Source: Amycolatopsis antarctica (GTDB lineage Bacteria > Actinomycetota > Actinomycetes > Mycobacteriales > Pseudonocardiaceae). Taken from it: DNA of 64,000 nucleotides. The notes below the pieces were generated by a model. It ran no database searches, had not been told where the DNA came from, and worked only from the letters and a program-made list of their open reading frames with translations. Both the position numbers and the translations under genes were made by a program. The DNA lies in contig NZ_NKYE01000010.1 in assembly GCF_002262875.1 (NCBI RefSeq), forward strand, positions 1 to 64,000. The letters run 5' to 3'. Below, piece by piece: positions 24,947-32,963 of the stretch (its first letter is position 1; each line of letters starts with the position of its first letter).

Positions 24947-24991
24947 CGCGAGCGCTGGCGAGCGGGCGGACTCCGCTGGACAATGGCTGCC

Positions 24992-25453
24992 ATGACGTCC
25001 ACGAGTGGTTTGAGCGAGTCCGCCCGCACCAGGCTGGAGCAGGAGCTCGCCCAGGTGCAGCAGCAACGGGACGCGCTCGCGCCGAGGCTGAGCGAGGAGT
25101 CGATGGGTGACGCCGCCGACCAGGCGGACGTGCTCGAGCGGGCGGAGAACGCCGCCTGGCTCGACCGGCGCGCCACGGAGATCAGCGATCTGCTGACCGG
25201 CAAGGCGCCTTCGGTCGGCCAGGACGGGCTCGCCCCCGGCACGGTGGTGGAGCTGCGCTACGACGACGGCGACACGGAGAAGCTGCGCGTCATCGCGATC
25301 GCCGAGGAGGCCGAGGACGGCGTTCCCACCGTGACCGCGGACAGTCCCGCGGGCAAGGCGATCGCCGGACGGTCCGCGGGAGACACGGTCACCTACCGCA
25401 CCCCGGGCGGCGAGGTCTCCGCCGAGATCGTGTCCCTCACCCCACCGTCCTGA
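24992..25453 (+). CDS. GreA/GreB-family transcription elongation factor-like protein
   Basis: The 153-residue protein has an N-terminal coiled-coil-like stretch ([20 protein letters not shown]) with acidic residues near its tip ([15 protein letters not shown]). The C-terminal FKBP-like GreA domain reads [19 protein letters not shown] and ends [20 protein letters not shown]. GreA factors bind in the RNA polymerase secondary channel and stimulate cleavage of backtracked RNA. Mycobacterial relatives of this length act as Gre paralogues or inhibitors. An ATG at 24983 is an alternative; the later ATG has better spacing to GCTGGA. It is followed by the second 22-bp repeat array. Confidence 0.82.
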   Translation: MTSTSGLSESARTRLEQELAQVQQQRDALAPRLSEESMGDAADQADVLERAENAAWLDRRATEISDLLTGKAPSVGQDGLAPGTVVELRYDDGDTEKLRVIAIAEEAEDGVPTVTADSPAGKAIAGRSAGDTVTYRTPGGEVSAEIVSLTPPS

Positions 25454-25467
25454 CCCACCCCGGCACC

Positions 25468-25555
25468 CGTGTCGGGCGGTACGGCACCCCGTGTCACGCG
25501 CCTGGGCACCCCGAGTCGGGCGGTACGGCACCCCGTGTCAGGCGCTGGGTCAGCC
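25468..25555 (+). repeat. 22-bp repeat array 2 (four units)
   Basis: Units start at 25468 (CGTGTC), 25490 (CGTGTC), 25512 (CGAGTC) and 25534 (CGTGTC), spaced exactly 22 bp. They match the array at 17669. The array begins 15 bp after the stop of the GreA-like gene, on the same strand. Its last unit runs over the stop codon of the convergent PEP-mutase-family gene (25550-25552). Confidence 0.9.
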
Positions 25556-26326
25556 GCCGGGGATCAGGGCCTGCGCCTCGGCGTAGCTGGGCGGGGTCAG
25601 CGGTGGCTCCGCTCCCGCGCGGACGGCGAGCGCGGTGGCGACGGTCGCCCCGAGCGAGGCGCGGAACAGCAGGGAGCCGGTGCTGACTCTCCGTACACCG
25701 AGTTCGCCCAGCCGTTCCACGGTGCCGGCGCCCGGCCGGTAGAGCAGGTTCACCGGCACGTCCACGGCGTCCACGATCTCGGCGATCCGAGCGTCGCCGG
25801 ACAGTCCCGGAACGAAAACGCCATCGGCGCCCGCCCCGGCGTAGGCCCGCAGACGGTCCGAAGTGGACTCCGGTTCGACGCCGAGCCAGCAGGTGTCGGT
25901 GCGGGCGTTGAGGAACAGCCGAGGTGCCGCCCGCCGCACGGCCTCGAGCACCCGCTCCTGCCGGTCCACGGGGACGAGCGTGCCCCCGGAACGGCCGTCC
26001 TCCAGGTTCACCCCTGCCACGCCGAGGTCGGCGAGTTCCGCGCACAGGGCCGCGACCTCGGCGGGGTCCTCGCTGAACCCGCCCTCGATGTCCACGCTGA
26101 CCGGACACGGCAGGCGGACGAGCCCGCGGGCGAGAGCCAGAGTGGCCTCGCGGGCGAGACCCTCGGCGTCGGGCAGACCCGCTGCCAGCGCGACGCCGAG
26201 ACTGGTGGTCCCGACGGCGAGGAAACCGGCGTCGAGGAGAGCGGTGGCGGTGACCTGGTCCCATGCGTTCGGCAGCAGCAGCGGTGCGGATCCGTGGTGC
26301 AGCGCGTGGAAGCGTTCCGCGGTCAT
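25550..26326 (-). CDS. Isocitrate lyase/PEP mutase superfamily protein
   Basis: The 258-residue TIM-barrel protein shows family features. LPNAWDQVTATALLDAGFLAVGTTS is the first strand/loop region (core LLPNAWDQVTA). VSVDIEGGFSEDP carries the Mg-binding Asp. VNLEDGRSGG carries the Glu/Asp pair. LFLNARTDTCWLG follows, and the RRVSTGSLLFRA end is typical. Family members cleave or form C-C or C-P bonds (2-methylisocitrate lyase, oxaloacetate hydrolase, PEP mutase). The KKCGH-type lyase motif is not seen. The start overlaps the upstream P450-like stop (ATGA), so the two are co-translated. The ArsR-type regulator upstream likely controls both. Confidence 0.82.
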   Translation of the reverse strand: MTAERFHALHHGSAPLLLPNAWDQVTATALLDAGFLAVGTTSLGVALAAGLPDAEGLAREATLALARGLVRLPCPVSVDIEGGFSEDPAEVAALCAELADLGVAGVNLEDGRSGGTLVPVDRQERVLEAVRRAAPRLFLNARTDTCWLGVEPESTSDRLRAYAGAGADGVFVPGLSGDARIAEIVDAVDVPVNLLYRPGAGTVERLGELGVRRVSTGSLLFRASLGATVATALAVRAGAEPPLTPPSYAEAQALIPGG

Positions 26327-27021
26327 CGCGCACGCGCCGCGTCGAGGGCGCCGGCGGCGATGGCGAGCGCGTGTTCCTTCCCTGGGCAGGCCCGGGGCCC
26401 GGAGCCGAATGCCGTGGACACCCCGTCGACGGTGCCGAGTTCCACCCGGACGGACGCTCCCCCGGCCGTGACGCGGCGGGTGTGCCGGACCGGTGGATCG
26501 TCGTGCAGGACGGCGGCCAGCACCGCGTCCGCATCGCCCGCGTCCCCGGCACGCTCCCGGGTGGAGGCGATCAGCGCCGCCGTCGCGTCGCATGCCTGGA
26601 CGAGCAGGCAGATCCGGGCGGCCGTCCGCTCGTCGGGCGCCCCTCCGCAGGCGGCGACGAGGCGGGCGACGGCGGCGTCCTGGGCGGGCCCTCCGCCGCT
26701 GCCCGGGTGGTAGACCGACGCGATCAGCCGGACGTCCTCGGTGGACACTCCGGGCAGCCCGAGCGCGTCGGCGAGCACACGTACGGCGAGGTCGCGGCAC
26801 GTCTCCGCGGCCGCGGCCACGCGCAGCGACGCCGGCTCGACGGCGGCGAGCTCGGCGACGGCGAGCGCACGGCGGCGGGCATGCGTCCCGCCTCCGGCGA
26901 ACCGGGAAACGCAGGCACGCAGCCATTCCATGCCGGTCGGGGCCGGCGGGACCTGGGATCGCGGGTCGTCCAGTACCGCCCGCGCGGCCTGGCCGGCGAC
27001 GCTCTGTTCCGTGACTGTCAT
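26323..27021 (-). CDS. Short cytochrome P450-like protein
   Basis: The 232-residue protein matches only part of a P450. RFAGGGTHARRRALAVAEL resembles the C-helix region with its HxxxR heme-propionate pair. LLVQACDATAALIASTRE resembles an I-helix with QACDAT in place of AGxDT. FGSGPRACPGKEHALAIAAG is a good heme-ligand loop with the axial Cys. The K-helix ExxR is not found; the equivalent place reads LHDDPPVRHTRR. Full P450s have about 400 residues, so the N-terminal third is missing. The ATG at 27021 faces the ArsR-type gene across an operator. It may bind heme in a non-standard way or be a degenerate relative. It is translationally coupled to the PEP-mutase-like gene. Confidence 0.65.
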   Translation of the reverse strand: MTVTEQSVAGQAARAVLDDPRSQVPPAPTGMEWLRACVSRFAGGGTHARRRALAVAELAAVEPASLRVAAAAETCRDLAVRVLADALGLPGVSTEDVRLIASVYHPGSGGGPAQDAAVARLVAACGGAPDERTAARICLLVQACDATAALIASTRERAGDAGDADAVLAAVLHDDPPVRHTRRVTAGGASVRVELGTVDGVSTAFGSGPRACPGKEHALAIAAGALDAARAR

Positions 27022-27036
27022 GACCCGACCGTATGG

Positions 27037-27070
27037 CCGGAACGCTTCGACGGCCGGCGAAGCGTTCCGG
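27037..27070. promoter_or_regulatory. Operator-like perfect inverted repeat in the divergent ArsR/P450-like promoter
   Basis: The arms CCGGAACGCTTCG (27037-27049) and CGAAGCGTTCCGG (27058-27070) are perfectly complementary and separated by 8 bp. They lie between the divergent starts at 27021 and 27087. Position and symmetry fit the binding site of the ArsR-type regulator encoded on the right, acting on both promoters. Confidence 0.75.
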
Positions 27071-27086
27071 ATGCACAATGAGGCGT

Positions 27087-27818
27087 ATGCCTGGTGGCCG
27101 GACGACGGGAGACGCGAGTGGCGAACGGCTGGCCGCCTTCGCCGGGCTGCTCGCCGACCGGACAAGGGCCACGTTGTGCCTGGCGCTGCTGGACGGCCGG
27201 GCGTGGACGGCGGGGGAACTGGCCGCGTACGCGGGCGTCGGGGCACCGACGACCACCTCCCACCTCGACCGGCTCACCGAGGCCGGTTTGCTGGTGCAGC
27301 GCAGGCAGGGCAGGCACCGCTACGTCCAGCTCGCCGGCCCGGATGTGGCCGAGTTGCTGGAGGACCTGGTCGCGCGGCTCGGTCCGGTTCCCGGACGCGG
27401 ACGGTCGCTGCGGGCGTCCACCGTCGCGGCCGCGCTCGCCCGTGGACGCACTTGTTACGACCACCTCGCCGGCAGGCTGGGTGTCACGATCACCGAGGCG
27501 ATGACCACGGCCGGATTTCTGGACAGGAGCGCGGGCCTGTCCCTGACCGCGGCCGGAATCGATTGGTACGCAACGGATCTGGGGGTCGATCCGACGTCGT
27601 TGCGGGCCACCCGGCGGCCGGTGGCGCGGGACTGTCTGGACTGGACGGAACGACGTTCGCACCTGGCCGGTGCCGCGGGTGCCCGGCTGTGCGAGACGCT
27701 GCTGGCGCGCGGATGGACGGTACGCGCCGGCAGCGGCCGGGCGGTGCGGTTGACCGGCGCCGGAGAGCGCGCGCTGGGCGAACGGCTGCCGCTGGACGTG
27801 GCCGCACTGCGCGGCTGA
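27087..27818 (+). CDS. ArsR-family winged-helix transcriptional regulator
   Basis: The 243-residue protein has an N-terminal winged helix: LAAFAGLLADRTRATLCLAL, WTAGELAAYAGVGAPTTTSH, then LDRLTEAGLLVQRRQGRHRY forming the recognition helix and wing. A ~140-residue C-terminal region follows with RTCYDHLAGRLGVTITEAM, typical of a larger ArsR subfamily rather than of short metal sensors. The Cys and His there do not form a classic CxC metal site. The start is MPGGRTT; an ATG at 27078 is also possible. It is divergent from the P450-like/PEP-mutase-like pair, with a perfect inverted repeat between. Confidence 0.88.
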   Translation: MPGGRTTGDASGERLAAFAGLLADRTRATLCLALLDGRAWTAGELAAYAGVGAPTTTSHLDRLTEAGLLVQRRQGRHRYVQLAGPDVAELLEDLVARLGPVPGRGRSLRASTVAAALARGRTCYDHLAGRLGVTITEAMTTAGFLDRSAGLSLTAAGIDWYATDLGVDPTSLRATRRPVARDCLDWTERRSHLAGAAGARLCETLLARGWTVRAGSGRAVRLTGAGERALGERLPLDVAALRG

Positions 27819-27862
27819 GAAGCACCGGTCGTGTGAGCGGGGGTGAACCCTCCGCCCGGCGT

Positions 27863-27868
27863 TATATA
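27863..27868 (+). promoter_or_regulatory. Candidate -10 element for the cold-shock gene
   Basis: TATATA within GTTATATATGG is a striking AT island in GC-rich DNA, about 55 bp before the csp start, leaving an untranslated leader of roughly 45-50 nt. No clear -35 box was found, so this remains tentative. Confidence 0.35.
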
Positions 27869-27923
27869 TGGTGCGTGCGGGCGCCGGTGGTGGCGCTCAC
27901 GGCGAGGCGAAGGTGGATTCCTG

Positions 27924-28337
27924 GTGACTACGGGTGAGGTTCTGCGGTTCGATGACACGCGCGGGTTCGGTTTCATCGCACCCGACGACGGCGGGGAGGA
28001 CGTGTTCGTCCACGCCAACGATCTGCTCGACGACAAGAACAGCGTGCGCCCCGGTGCCCGCGTCTCGTTCGACGTCGAGGACGGCAACCGCGGCCTGAAG
28101 GCCACCTCGGTGCGGGTGCTGGACGATCCGCGTGGTGGTTCCCGGGCACCGGCGCGCCCGGCACGTCCGGCGCGTGACGGCGACGAACCCGGCGACGTGC
28201 TGGACACCGACGAGTACCAGCACGAGTTGACCGAGGTGCTGCTCGACGGCGTCCCCTCGCTCACCGCCGCCCAGATCGTGCAGATCCGGCAGCGTCTGGT
28301 GATCGTGGCACGGGACCACGGCTGGGTCGTGAGCTGA
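27924..28337 (+). CDS. Cold-shock domain protein with C-terminal extension
   Basis: The 137-residue protein starts with a complete cold-shock domain: EVLRFDDTRGFGFIAPDDGG containing RNP1, then DVFVHANDL with RNP2, and RVSFDVEDGNRGLKAT. The domain binds single-stranded RNA/DNA and melts structured transcripts. About 70 further residues contain an Ala/Pro/Arg linker and a helical end (EYQHELTEVLLDGVPSLTAA). Similar extended proteins occur in actinobacteria beside short CspA-like ones. The GTG at 27924 has AAGGTGG 7 nt upstream. Only 11 bp separate it from the pentapeptide-repeat gene, so they probably form one transcript. Confidence 0.9.
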   Translation: MTTGEVLRFDDTRGFGFIAPDDGGEDVFVHANDLLDDKNSVRPGARVSFDVEDGNRGLKATSVRVLDDPRGGSRAPARPARPARDGDEPGDVLDTDEYQHELTEVLLDGVPSLTAAQIVQIRQRLVIVARDHGWVVS

Positions 28338-28348
28338 CCCGGTCCCGA

Positions 28349-28939
28349 GTGGACACGGTCGAGGACGCGACGTACCGCCGTACCGACTGGTACGCCGAGA
28401 ATCTCGGCGCCCGGACGTACGTGCGGTGCGTCTTCGACGATATCGATCTGACCGAGTGCTCCAGCAGGGGCGCGGTCTTCTCCGACTGCCGTTTCACGCG
28501 GGTGCGGTTCAACGCCTCCGAGCACGTCGAGTCGGCGTTCACCGGGTGTGTCTTCACGGCGTGCAATCTTTTCGACGCCGAATTCACCGGCTGCAAGCTG
28601 GTCGGCAGCGAGTTCGCGGACTGCGAGTTGCGTCCGGTGCGGGTGCTCGGCGGGGACTGGTCACTGACCATCCTGCGCGAGGCGGACCTGCGTGGCGGCT
28701 CGTTCCAGGACGTGCGGTTGCGCGAGACGGACCTGACGGACGCGAACTGCACGAAGGCGGCGCTGACCGGGTGCGACCTGTCGGGTGCACAGCTCGACGG
28801 CGTCCGGTTCGCCGGCGCGGACCTGCGCGGCAGCGACCTCGGCGACCTGGACCCCTTGCGCACCGGTGTGGCCGGGGCGATCATCGACGCCGAACAGGCC
28901 GTCGCCCTCGCCCGCGCGCTCGGTGCCGACGTCCGCTGA
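28349..28939 (+). CDS. Pentapeptide-repeat protein
   Basis: The 196-residue protein is built mostly of five-residue repeats with a central Phe/Leu, e.g. CVFDD IDLTE CSSRG, SAFTG CVFTA CNLFD, TDLTD ANCTK AALTG CDLSG and AQLDG VRFAG ADLRG. Such repeats wind into a right-handed quadrilateral beta-helix. MfpA/Qnr members mimic B-DNA and shield type II topoisomerases, but many members have no known role. The unusually frequent Cys at repeat starts is noteworthy. It starts at a GTG 11 bp after the cold-shock gene. A topoisomerase protection role is only a possibility. Confidence 0.88.
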   Translation: MDTVEDATYRRTDWYAENLGARTYVRCVFDDIDLTECSSRGAVFSDCRFTRVRFNASEHVESAFTGCVFTACNLFDAEFTGCKLVGSEFADCELRPVRVLGGDWSLTILREADLRGGSFQDVRLRETDLTDANCTKAALTGCDLSGAQLDGVRFAGADLRGSDLGDLDPLRTGVAGAIIDAEQAVALARALGADVR

Positions 28940-28963
28940 TCGCCGCCGGCGTGCGGGCGGTCC

Positions 28964-29794
28964 TCAGTGGGCGCGCAGGTGTTCGAGCACCATGGCGGTG
29001 AGCACCTCCGGAACCTCCTCGGGCACCCAGTGCGTCACGTCCTCGATCAGGTGGAACCGGTACGGCCCGGTGACCCAGTTCTCGGTCGCCAGTGCCGCGG
29101 TGGAGCCGAAGGCCACGTCCTCACTGCTCCACACGTACATGGTGGGCACCTCGACGGTGCCGATCTTCCCGCCGGGCCTGCCCGCGCGGTACCAGTTCAG
29201 CGCGGCCGTCAGTGCGCCCGGTTCGGTGAGCCTGCGTACGTACTCCTCGACCTTGCTCGGCGGCACCTTCCATTCGTACATGCGCCGCAGTGCGGCGGAG
29301 TCGTTCTCCAGCATGCGCTTCTCGGTCCCGGTGGATCGCCATTCGGTCATGTACGCGGAACGGAGCTGCTGGTCCTCGTCGTCGTGCAGGGCTTCGCCGA
29401 GCGCACCGGGGTGCGGGGTGGAGACGACGCCGAGCGTGCGGAGGCGGGCGGGGTGCTCGGCCGCCGCCCACCACGCCACCGCGCCGCCCCAGTCGTGGCC
29501 GACCAGGTCGAAGCGCGCCCAACCCTGCGCGTCCGCCATGGCGAGCACGTCGCCGACGAGGCTGTCGATGCCGTACTCGGCGGCACGTTCCGGGCGGACG
29601 CCGGGCGAGTAGCCGCGCTGATCCGGTGCCACGGCGCGGAATCCGTGCGCGCCGAGGGTGGCGACGGTGTGTTCCCACGCCACGGCGGCCTGCGGGAAAC
29701 CGTGCAGCAGCAGCACCGGCCTGCCGTCGACGGGCCCGGCGGCGATCGCGTCGAACGTGCCTGCCTCGGTCGGGATGCCCAGATGTTCGATCAC
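28964..29794 (-). CDS. Alpha/beta hydrolase, epoxide hydrolase-like
   Basis: The 276-residue protein has the alpha/beta-hydrolase fold with oxyanion motif LLHGFPQAAVAWEH, nucleophile elbow LVGHDWGGAVAW (Asp nucleophile), and C-terminal His in EDVTHWVPEEVPE. DQRGYSPGVRP is a hallmark of soluble epoxide hydrolases and haloalkane dehalogenases. The acid residue probably lies in VWSSEDVAFGS. The start is a GTG (VIEHLGIP) without a strong ribosome site. It follows the metE terminator. Physiological substrate unknown. Confidence 0.85.
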   Translation of the reverse strand: MIEHLGIPTEAGTFDAIAAGPVDGRPVLLLHGFPQAAVAWEHTVATLGAHGFRAVAPDQRGYSPGVRPERAAEYGIDSLVGDVLAMADAQGWARFDLVGHDWGGAVAWWAAAEHPARLRTLGVVSTPHPGALGEALHDDEDQQLRSAYMTEWRSTGTEKRMLENDSAALRRMYEWKVPPSKVEEYVRRLTEPGALTAALNWYRAGRPGGKIGTVEVPTMYVWSSEDVAFGSTAALATENWVTGPYRFHLIEDVTHWVPEEVPEVLTAMVLEHLRAH

Positions 29795-29806
29795 CGTCGA
29801 AGGGTA

Positions 29807-29852
29807 GCGCGGTTCGCCGCGCACCCCGGTGGGGTGCGGCGGCGAACCGCGC
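29807..29852 (-). terminator. Long stem-loop terminator downstream of metE
   Basis: About 21 bp of near-perfect stem: GCGCGGTTCGCCGC then GCACCCC pairs with GGGGTGC then the complementary arm, one base being unpaired, around a GGT loop. It lies 8 bp after the metE stop and before the epoxide hydrolase-like gene start. There is no clear U-run, as is usual in high-GC actinomycetes. Confidence 0.75.
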
Positions 29853-29859
29853 CGCCTCG

Positions 29860-32139
29860 TCAGCCGTGCTGTTCGCGCAGCGAGCGTGCGGCGGCGACCA
29901 GCGAACGCAACGCCGGTTCGACCTCCCCGTAGCCCCGTGTCTTCAGGCCGCAGTCGGGGTTGACCCACAGCCGGTCGGCGGGGACGGCTCCGGCCGCGGA
30001 CTGGAGCAGTTCGGCGATGTCGGCGGTGCTGGGCACGAGTGGTGAGTGGATGTCGTAGACGCCGGGGCCGACGCCCCGCGCGAATCCGGCTTCCCGCAGG
30101 TCGGCGAGGACCTCCATCCGGGAACGTGCGGCCTCGATGGTGGTGACGTCGGCGTCGAGGCCGTCGATCGCCTGGATGACGTCGGCGAACTCGGAGTAGC
30201 ACAGGTGCGTGTGCACCTGGGTCGCGTCGGCGGCTCCGGCCGTGGCCAGCCGGAACGCCGCCACCGACCAGTCCACATAGGACGCGCGGTCACGTTGCCG
30301 CAGCGGCAGCAGTTCGCGCAGCGCCGGTTCGTCCACCTGCACGATCCGGATGCCGGCGCGTTCCAGGTCGGCGACCTCGTCACGCAACGCCAGGGCGACC
30401 TGCGTCGCGGTGTCGCCCAGTGGCTGGTCGTCGCGGACGAACGACCAGGCGAGGATCGTCACCGGCCCGGTCAGCATGCCCTTGACGGGGCGTTCGGTGA
30501 GCGACTGAGCGTAGCGGCTCCACTCGACGGTGATGGGTGCGGGCCGGGAGACGTCGCCGTGCAGGATCGGCGGGCGGACGCAGCGGGAGCCGTAGGACTG
30601 GACCCAGCCGAACTCGGTGGCGGCGAAGCCGTCGAGTTGTTCGGCGAAGTACTGCACCATGTCGTTGCGTTCGGGTTCGCCGTGTACCAGCACGTCGAGC
30701 CCGTAGTCCTCCTGCCGTGCGACGACGGCCGAGATCTCCGAGCGCATCGCCGATTCGTAGGCGGTGGCGTCGATCCGTCCGGCGCGCAGGTCGGCGCGGG
30801 CGCGGCGGATCTCCCCGGTCTGCGGGAAGGATCCGATGGTCGTGGTGGGGAAGGCGGGCAGGTCGAGCGTGTCGCGCTGTGCCTGTGCACGGTCCGGGTA
30901 GGCGCCGCGGTCGTAGTCGGCGTGGTTCAGTGCGCCGACGCGGGAGCGGACGGTCTCGTCGCGGCCGGGGGCGGGCAGGGTGGTGTCGCCGTGGGCGTCG
31001 AGCGCGGCCTCCCCTTCGGTCAGGGCGCGTCGCAGCAGCACGATCTCGGCCACCTTCTGCCGTGCGAAGGCGAGCCGGGCGCGCACCTCGCCGGGCAGGT
31101 CGGTCTCGGCGTCGAGGTCGTAGGGGACGTGCAGCAGCGAACAGGAGGACGACACGGCGAGTTCCCGGCCCACTTCGGTCAGCGCGGTACACGCGCGCAG
31201 GGCCGCACGCAGGTCGGTGCGCCACACGTTGCGTCCGTCGACGACGCCGAGGACGAGGATCTTGTCGAGCAGTCCGCCGGTCTCGGCGAGTTGGCCGGCG
31301 GCGGAGGCACCGGCCACGAGGTCGACGCCGAGCGCTTCGATGCCGGTGCGGGCGAGCACCGGCAGGGCCGCGCCGAGTTCGCCGTAGTAGCCGGTGACGA
31401 GCAGGCGGGGCCGGGACGGCAGCCCGGTGAGCCGGTCGTAGACGCGGCCGAGGGTGGCGAGTTCCTCGTCGGTGCGGTCGGCGGCGAACGCCGGTTCGTC
31501 GAGCTGCACCCAGTCCGCGCCCTCGTCGGCCAGCCTGGCGAGCAGTTCGGCGTAGCGTTCGACGAGCTGGTCGATCGTGTCGAGCGGCCGGAAGCCCGCG
31601 GGGGCGCCGGCGGCGCGCTTGGCCAGCAGCAGGAATGTCACCGGGCCGAGGAGTACCGGCCGGGTGCGCACCCCGAGGGCGGCGGCTTCCCGATACTCGG
31701 CCACGGGCTTGTCGCCGGCGAGGCGGAAGCGGGTGCCGGGCGAGATCTCGGGCACCAGGTAGTGGTAGTTGGTGTCGAACCACTTCGTCAGTTCGAGCGG
31801 TTCGACGCCGTCCCGTCCGCGCGCCATGGCGAAGTAGGTGTCCAGTTCGGACAGTTCGAGGGCGCGGTATCGGTCCGGTACGGCGTCGAAGAGCGTGGCC
31901 GTGTCGAGTACCTGGTCGTAGAAGGAGAAGGTGTTGCCGGGGATGGAGTCGAGCCCGCCGTCACGGAGTTCGGCCCAGGTCTGCGCGCGCAGGTCCCTGG
32001 CGGTTTCCTGCAGGGCGCCGGCGTCGATTCGGCCTGCCCAGTAGCTTTCGACGGCGCGTTTGAGTTCCCGGCGCGCACCGATGCGGGGGTAGCCGAGGAC
32101 GGTGGCGCCGATGGGGGTGGGTACGGGGTTGCCGTGCAT
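29860..32139 (-). CDS. metE: Cobalamin-independent methionine synthase
   Basis: MetE transfers the methyl of 5-methyltetrahydropteroyl-polyglutamate to homocysteine. The 759-residue length is normal. The N-terminal barrel begins [18 protein letters not shown] and has [12 protein letters not shown]. The C-terminal catalytic barrel starts [19 protein letters not shown] and includes [37 protein letters not shown] and QVDEPALRE. The zinc ligands lie in THLCYSEF and at the final [18 protein letters not shown] precedes the ATG. Expression is predicted to be shut off by cobalamin through the riboswitch upstream, so the cell would then use the B12-dependent MetH encoded elsewhere. Confidence 0.96.
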   Translation of the reverse strand: MHGNPVPTPIGATVLGYPRIGARRELKRAVESYWAGRIDAGALQETARDLRAQTWAELRDGGLDSIPGNTFSFYDQVLDTATLFDAVPDRYRALELSELDTYFAMARGRDGVEPLELTKWFDTNYHYLVPEISPGTRFRLAGDKPVAEYREAAALGVRTRPVLLGPVTFLLLAKRAAGAPAGFRPLDTIDQLVERYAELLARLADEGADWVQLDEPAFAADRTDEELATLGRVYDRLTGLPSRPRLLVTGYYGELGAALPVLARTGIEALGVDLVAGASAAGQLAETGGLLDKILVLGVVDGRNVWRTDLRAALRACTALTEVGRELAVSSSCSLLHVPYDLDAETDLPGEVRARLAFARQKVAEIVLLRRALTEGEAALDAHGDTTLPAPGRDETVRSRVGALNHADYDRGAYPDRAQAQRDTLDLPAFPTTTIGSFPQTGEIRRARADLRAGRIDATAYESAMRSEISAVVARQEDYGLDVLVHGEPERNDMVQYFAEQLDGFAATEFGWVQSYGSRCVRPPILHGDVSRPAPITVEWSRYAQSLTERPVKGMLTGPVTILAWSFVRDDQPLGDTATQVALALRDEVADLERAGIRIVQVDEPALRELLPLRQRDRASYVDWSVAAFRLATAGAADATQVHTHLCYSEFADVIQAIDGLDADVTTIEAARSRMEVLADLREAGFARGVGPGVYDIHSPLVPSTADIAELLQSAAGAVPADRLWVNPDCGLKTRGYGEVEPALRSLVAAARSLREQHG

Positions 32140-32250
32140 AGCTCGCTCCTCGTGAGCTCGACGTTGTGCTCCCGGGCGTGCGGGAGGGCCGACGAGGAGG
32201 CCGGGCGCGCCGGCGAAGTCGTCCGCGTCCGCCCTCCGCGAGGCCCGGGA

Positions 32251-32279
32251 CCGGCGCACGCCGGCGGCGTGCGCACCGG
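32251..32279 (-). terminator. GC-rich hairpin between riboswitch and metE (possible expression platform)
   Basis: On the minus strand GCGCACGCC pairs with GGCGTGCGC around a GCC loop, with flanking CCGG/CCGG extension. It directly follows the conserved 3' box of the cobalamin element and lies about 112 nt before the metE start. It could act as a regulated terminator or as part of an anti-structure; this is inferred from position. Confidence 0.5.
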
Positions 32280-32488
32280 TGGCAGGTATTCGGACTCGCG
32301 GGCACCCGCCGGTGTCACCGGCGGACCTACTGGCCGTCGCTTCCCAGATGCTGGGCATCCAGTGCTGAACCACGCTCTCGTGGTGACGGCGGTCGTTCCC
32401 ACTCACCGCTGCGGGACAGTTCCGGATTCTCACCGGATTCCCTCTTGCCTCGGCCGGGCCGCTCGACACTCACCCGGCCGAACCATCG
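32279..32488 (-). ncRNA. Cobalamin riboswitch controlling metE
   Basis: Read on the minus strand, the element has the conserved core: GAATCCGGTGAGAATCCGG, then AACTGTCCCGCAGCGGTGA, then GAAGCGACGGCCAGTAGG, and the closing box GCGAGTCCGAATACCTGCC. These are the invariant segments of adenosylcobalamin-class riboswitches, in the correct order. It is the 5' leader of metE. The expected logic is that B12 binding represses the B12-independent enzyme. Ends are approximate. Confidence 0.93.
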
Positions 32489-32963
32489 GCATGGGCGAGC
32501 ATAGGCGACTACGGCCTCCCGAGCCCACCTTCCCGGCACGTGCCGTTCCACTCTCTGGGAGAGTCGCGTGGCAGCGGGGCCCACGGCCACCCGGACTGGA
32601 GCCTGGTCCGCAGGTGCGGCAGGCCCGGTCTCGGCGGGCAGGGGCGCCAACTGGGGCCGTCGGGCGCCTACAGGCGGGCCGGTGTCGACCGGTGTGCCCG
32701 GACGCCGCGGCCCGACGGCCGGGCGGCGTTGCGGCCGTCGGGGCGATGCGACCTGCACGGCACGCGATGGCGGGGACGGAGCCCGTCCGGCGCGCGAGCC
32801 TCGGCGATCCGTCCTCGAGGTGGCGCGCTTCGTCCCGGCAGATCCGAGCTACATGGTCGCCCGAGGAGACCGCCCGCTGGTCTCGGTTCCACTGTGTCGT
32901 TTGACGGGTCCCACTTCACAGCCAGGCAGGGGCTTCTCCCGGCGTGACGTTCCGGCAAGCCGA
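32489..32963. other. Region upstream of the metE riboswitch
   Basis: These 475 bp hold no convincing gene. The metE promoter is expected at about 32490-32540 on the minus strand. The rest is the gap between it and the 3' end of the DUF222/HNH gene. Open frames across it are uninterrupted only because of high GC and match nothing recognisable. Confidence 0.45.

Noticed and set aside
20633..25531. A very long minus-strand frame running from before the GreA-like gene through ilvD
   Set aside because: Only the last 565 residues are IlvD. The upstream part is antisense to tex and has no protein-like composition.
30046..32904. A 950-codon plus-strand frame across metE and its leader
   Set aside because: It is antisense to metE and the riboswitch, with no recognisable protein.
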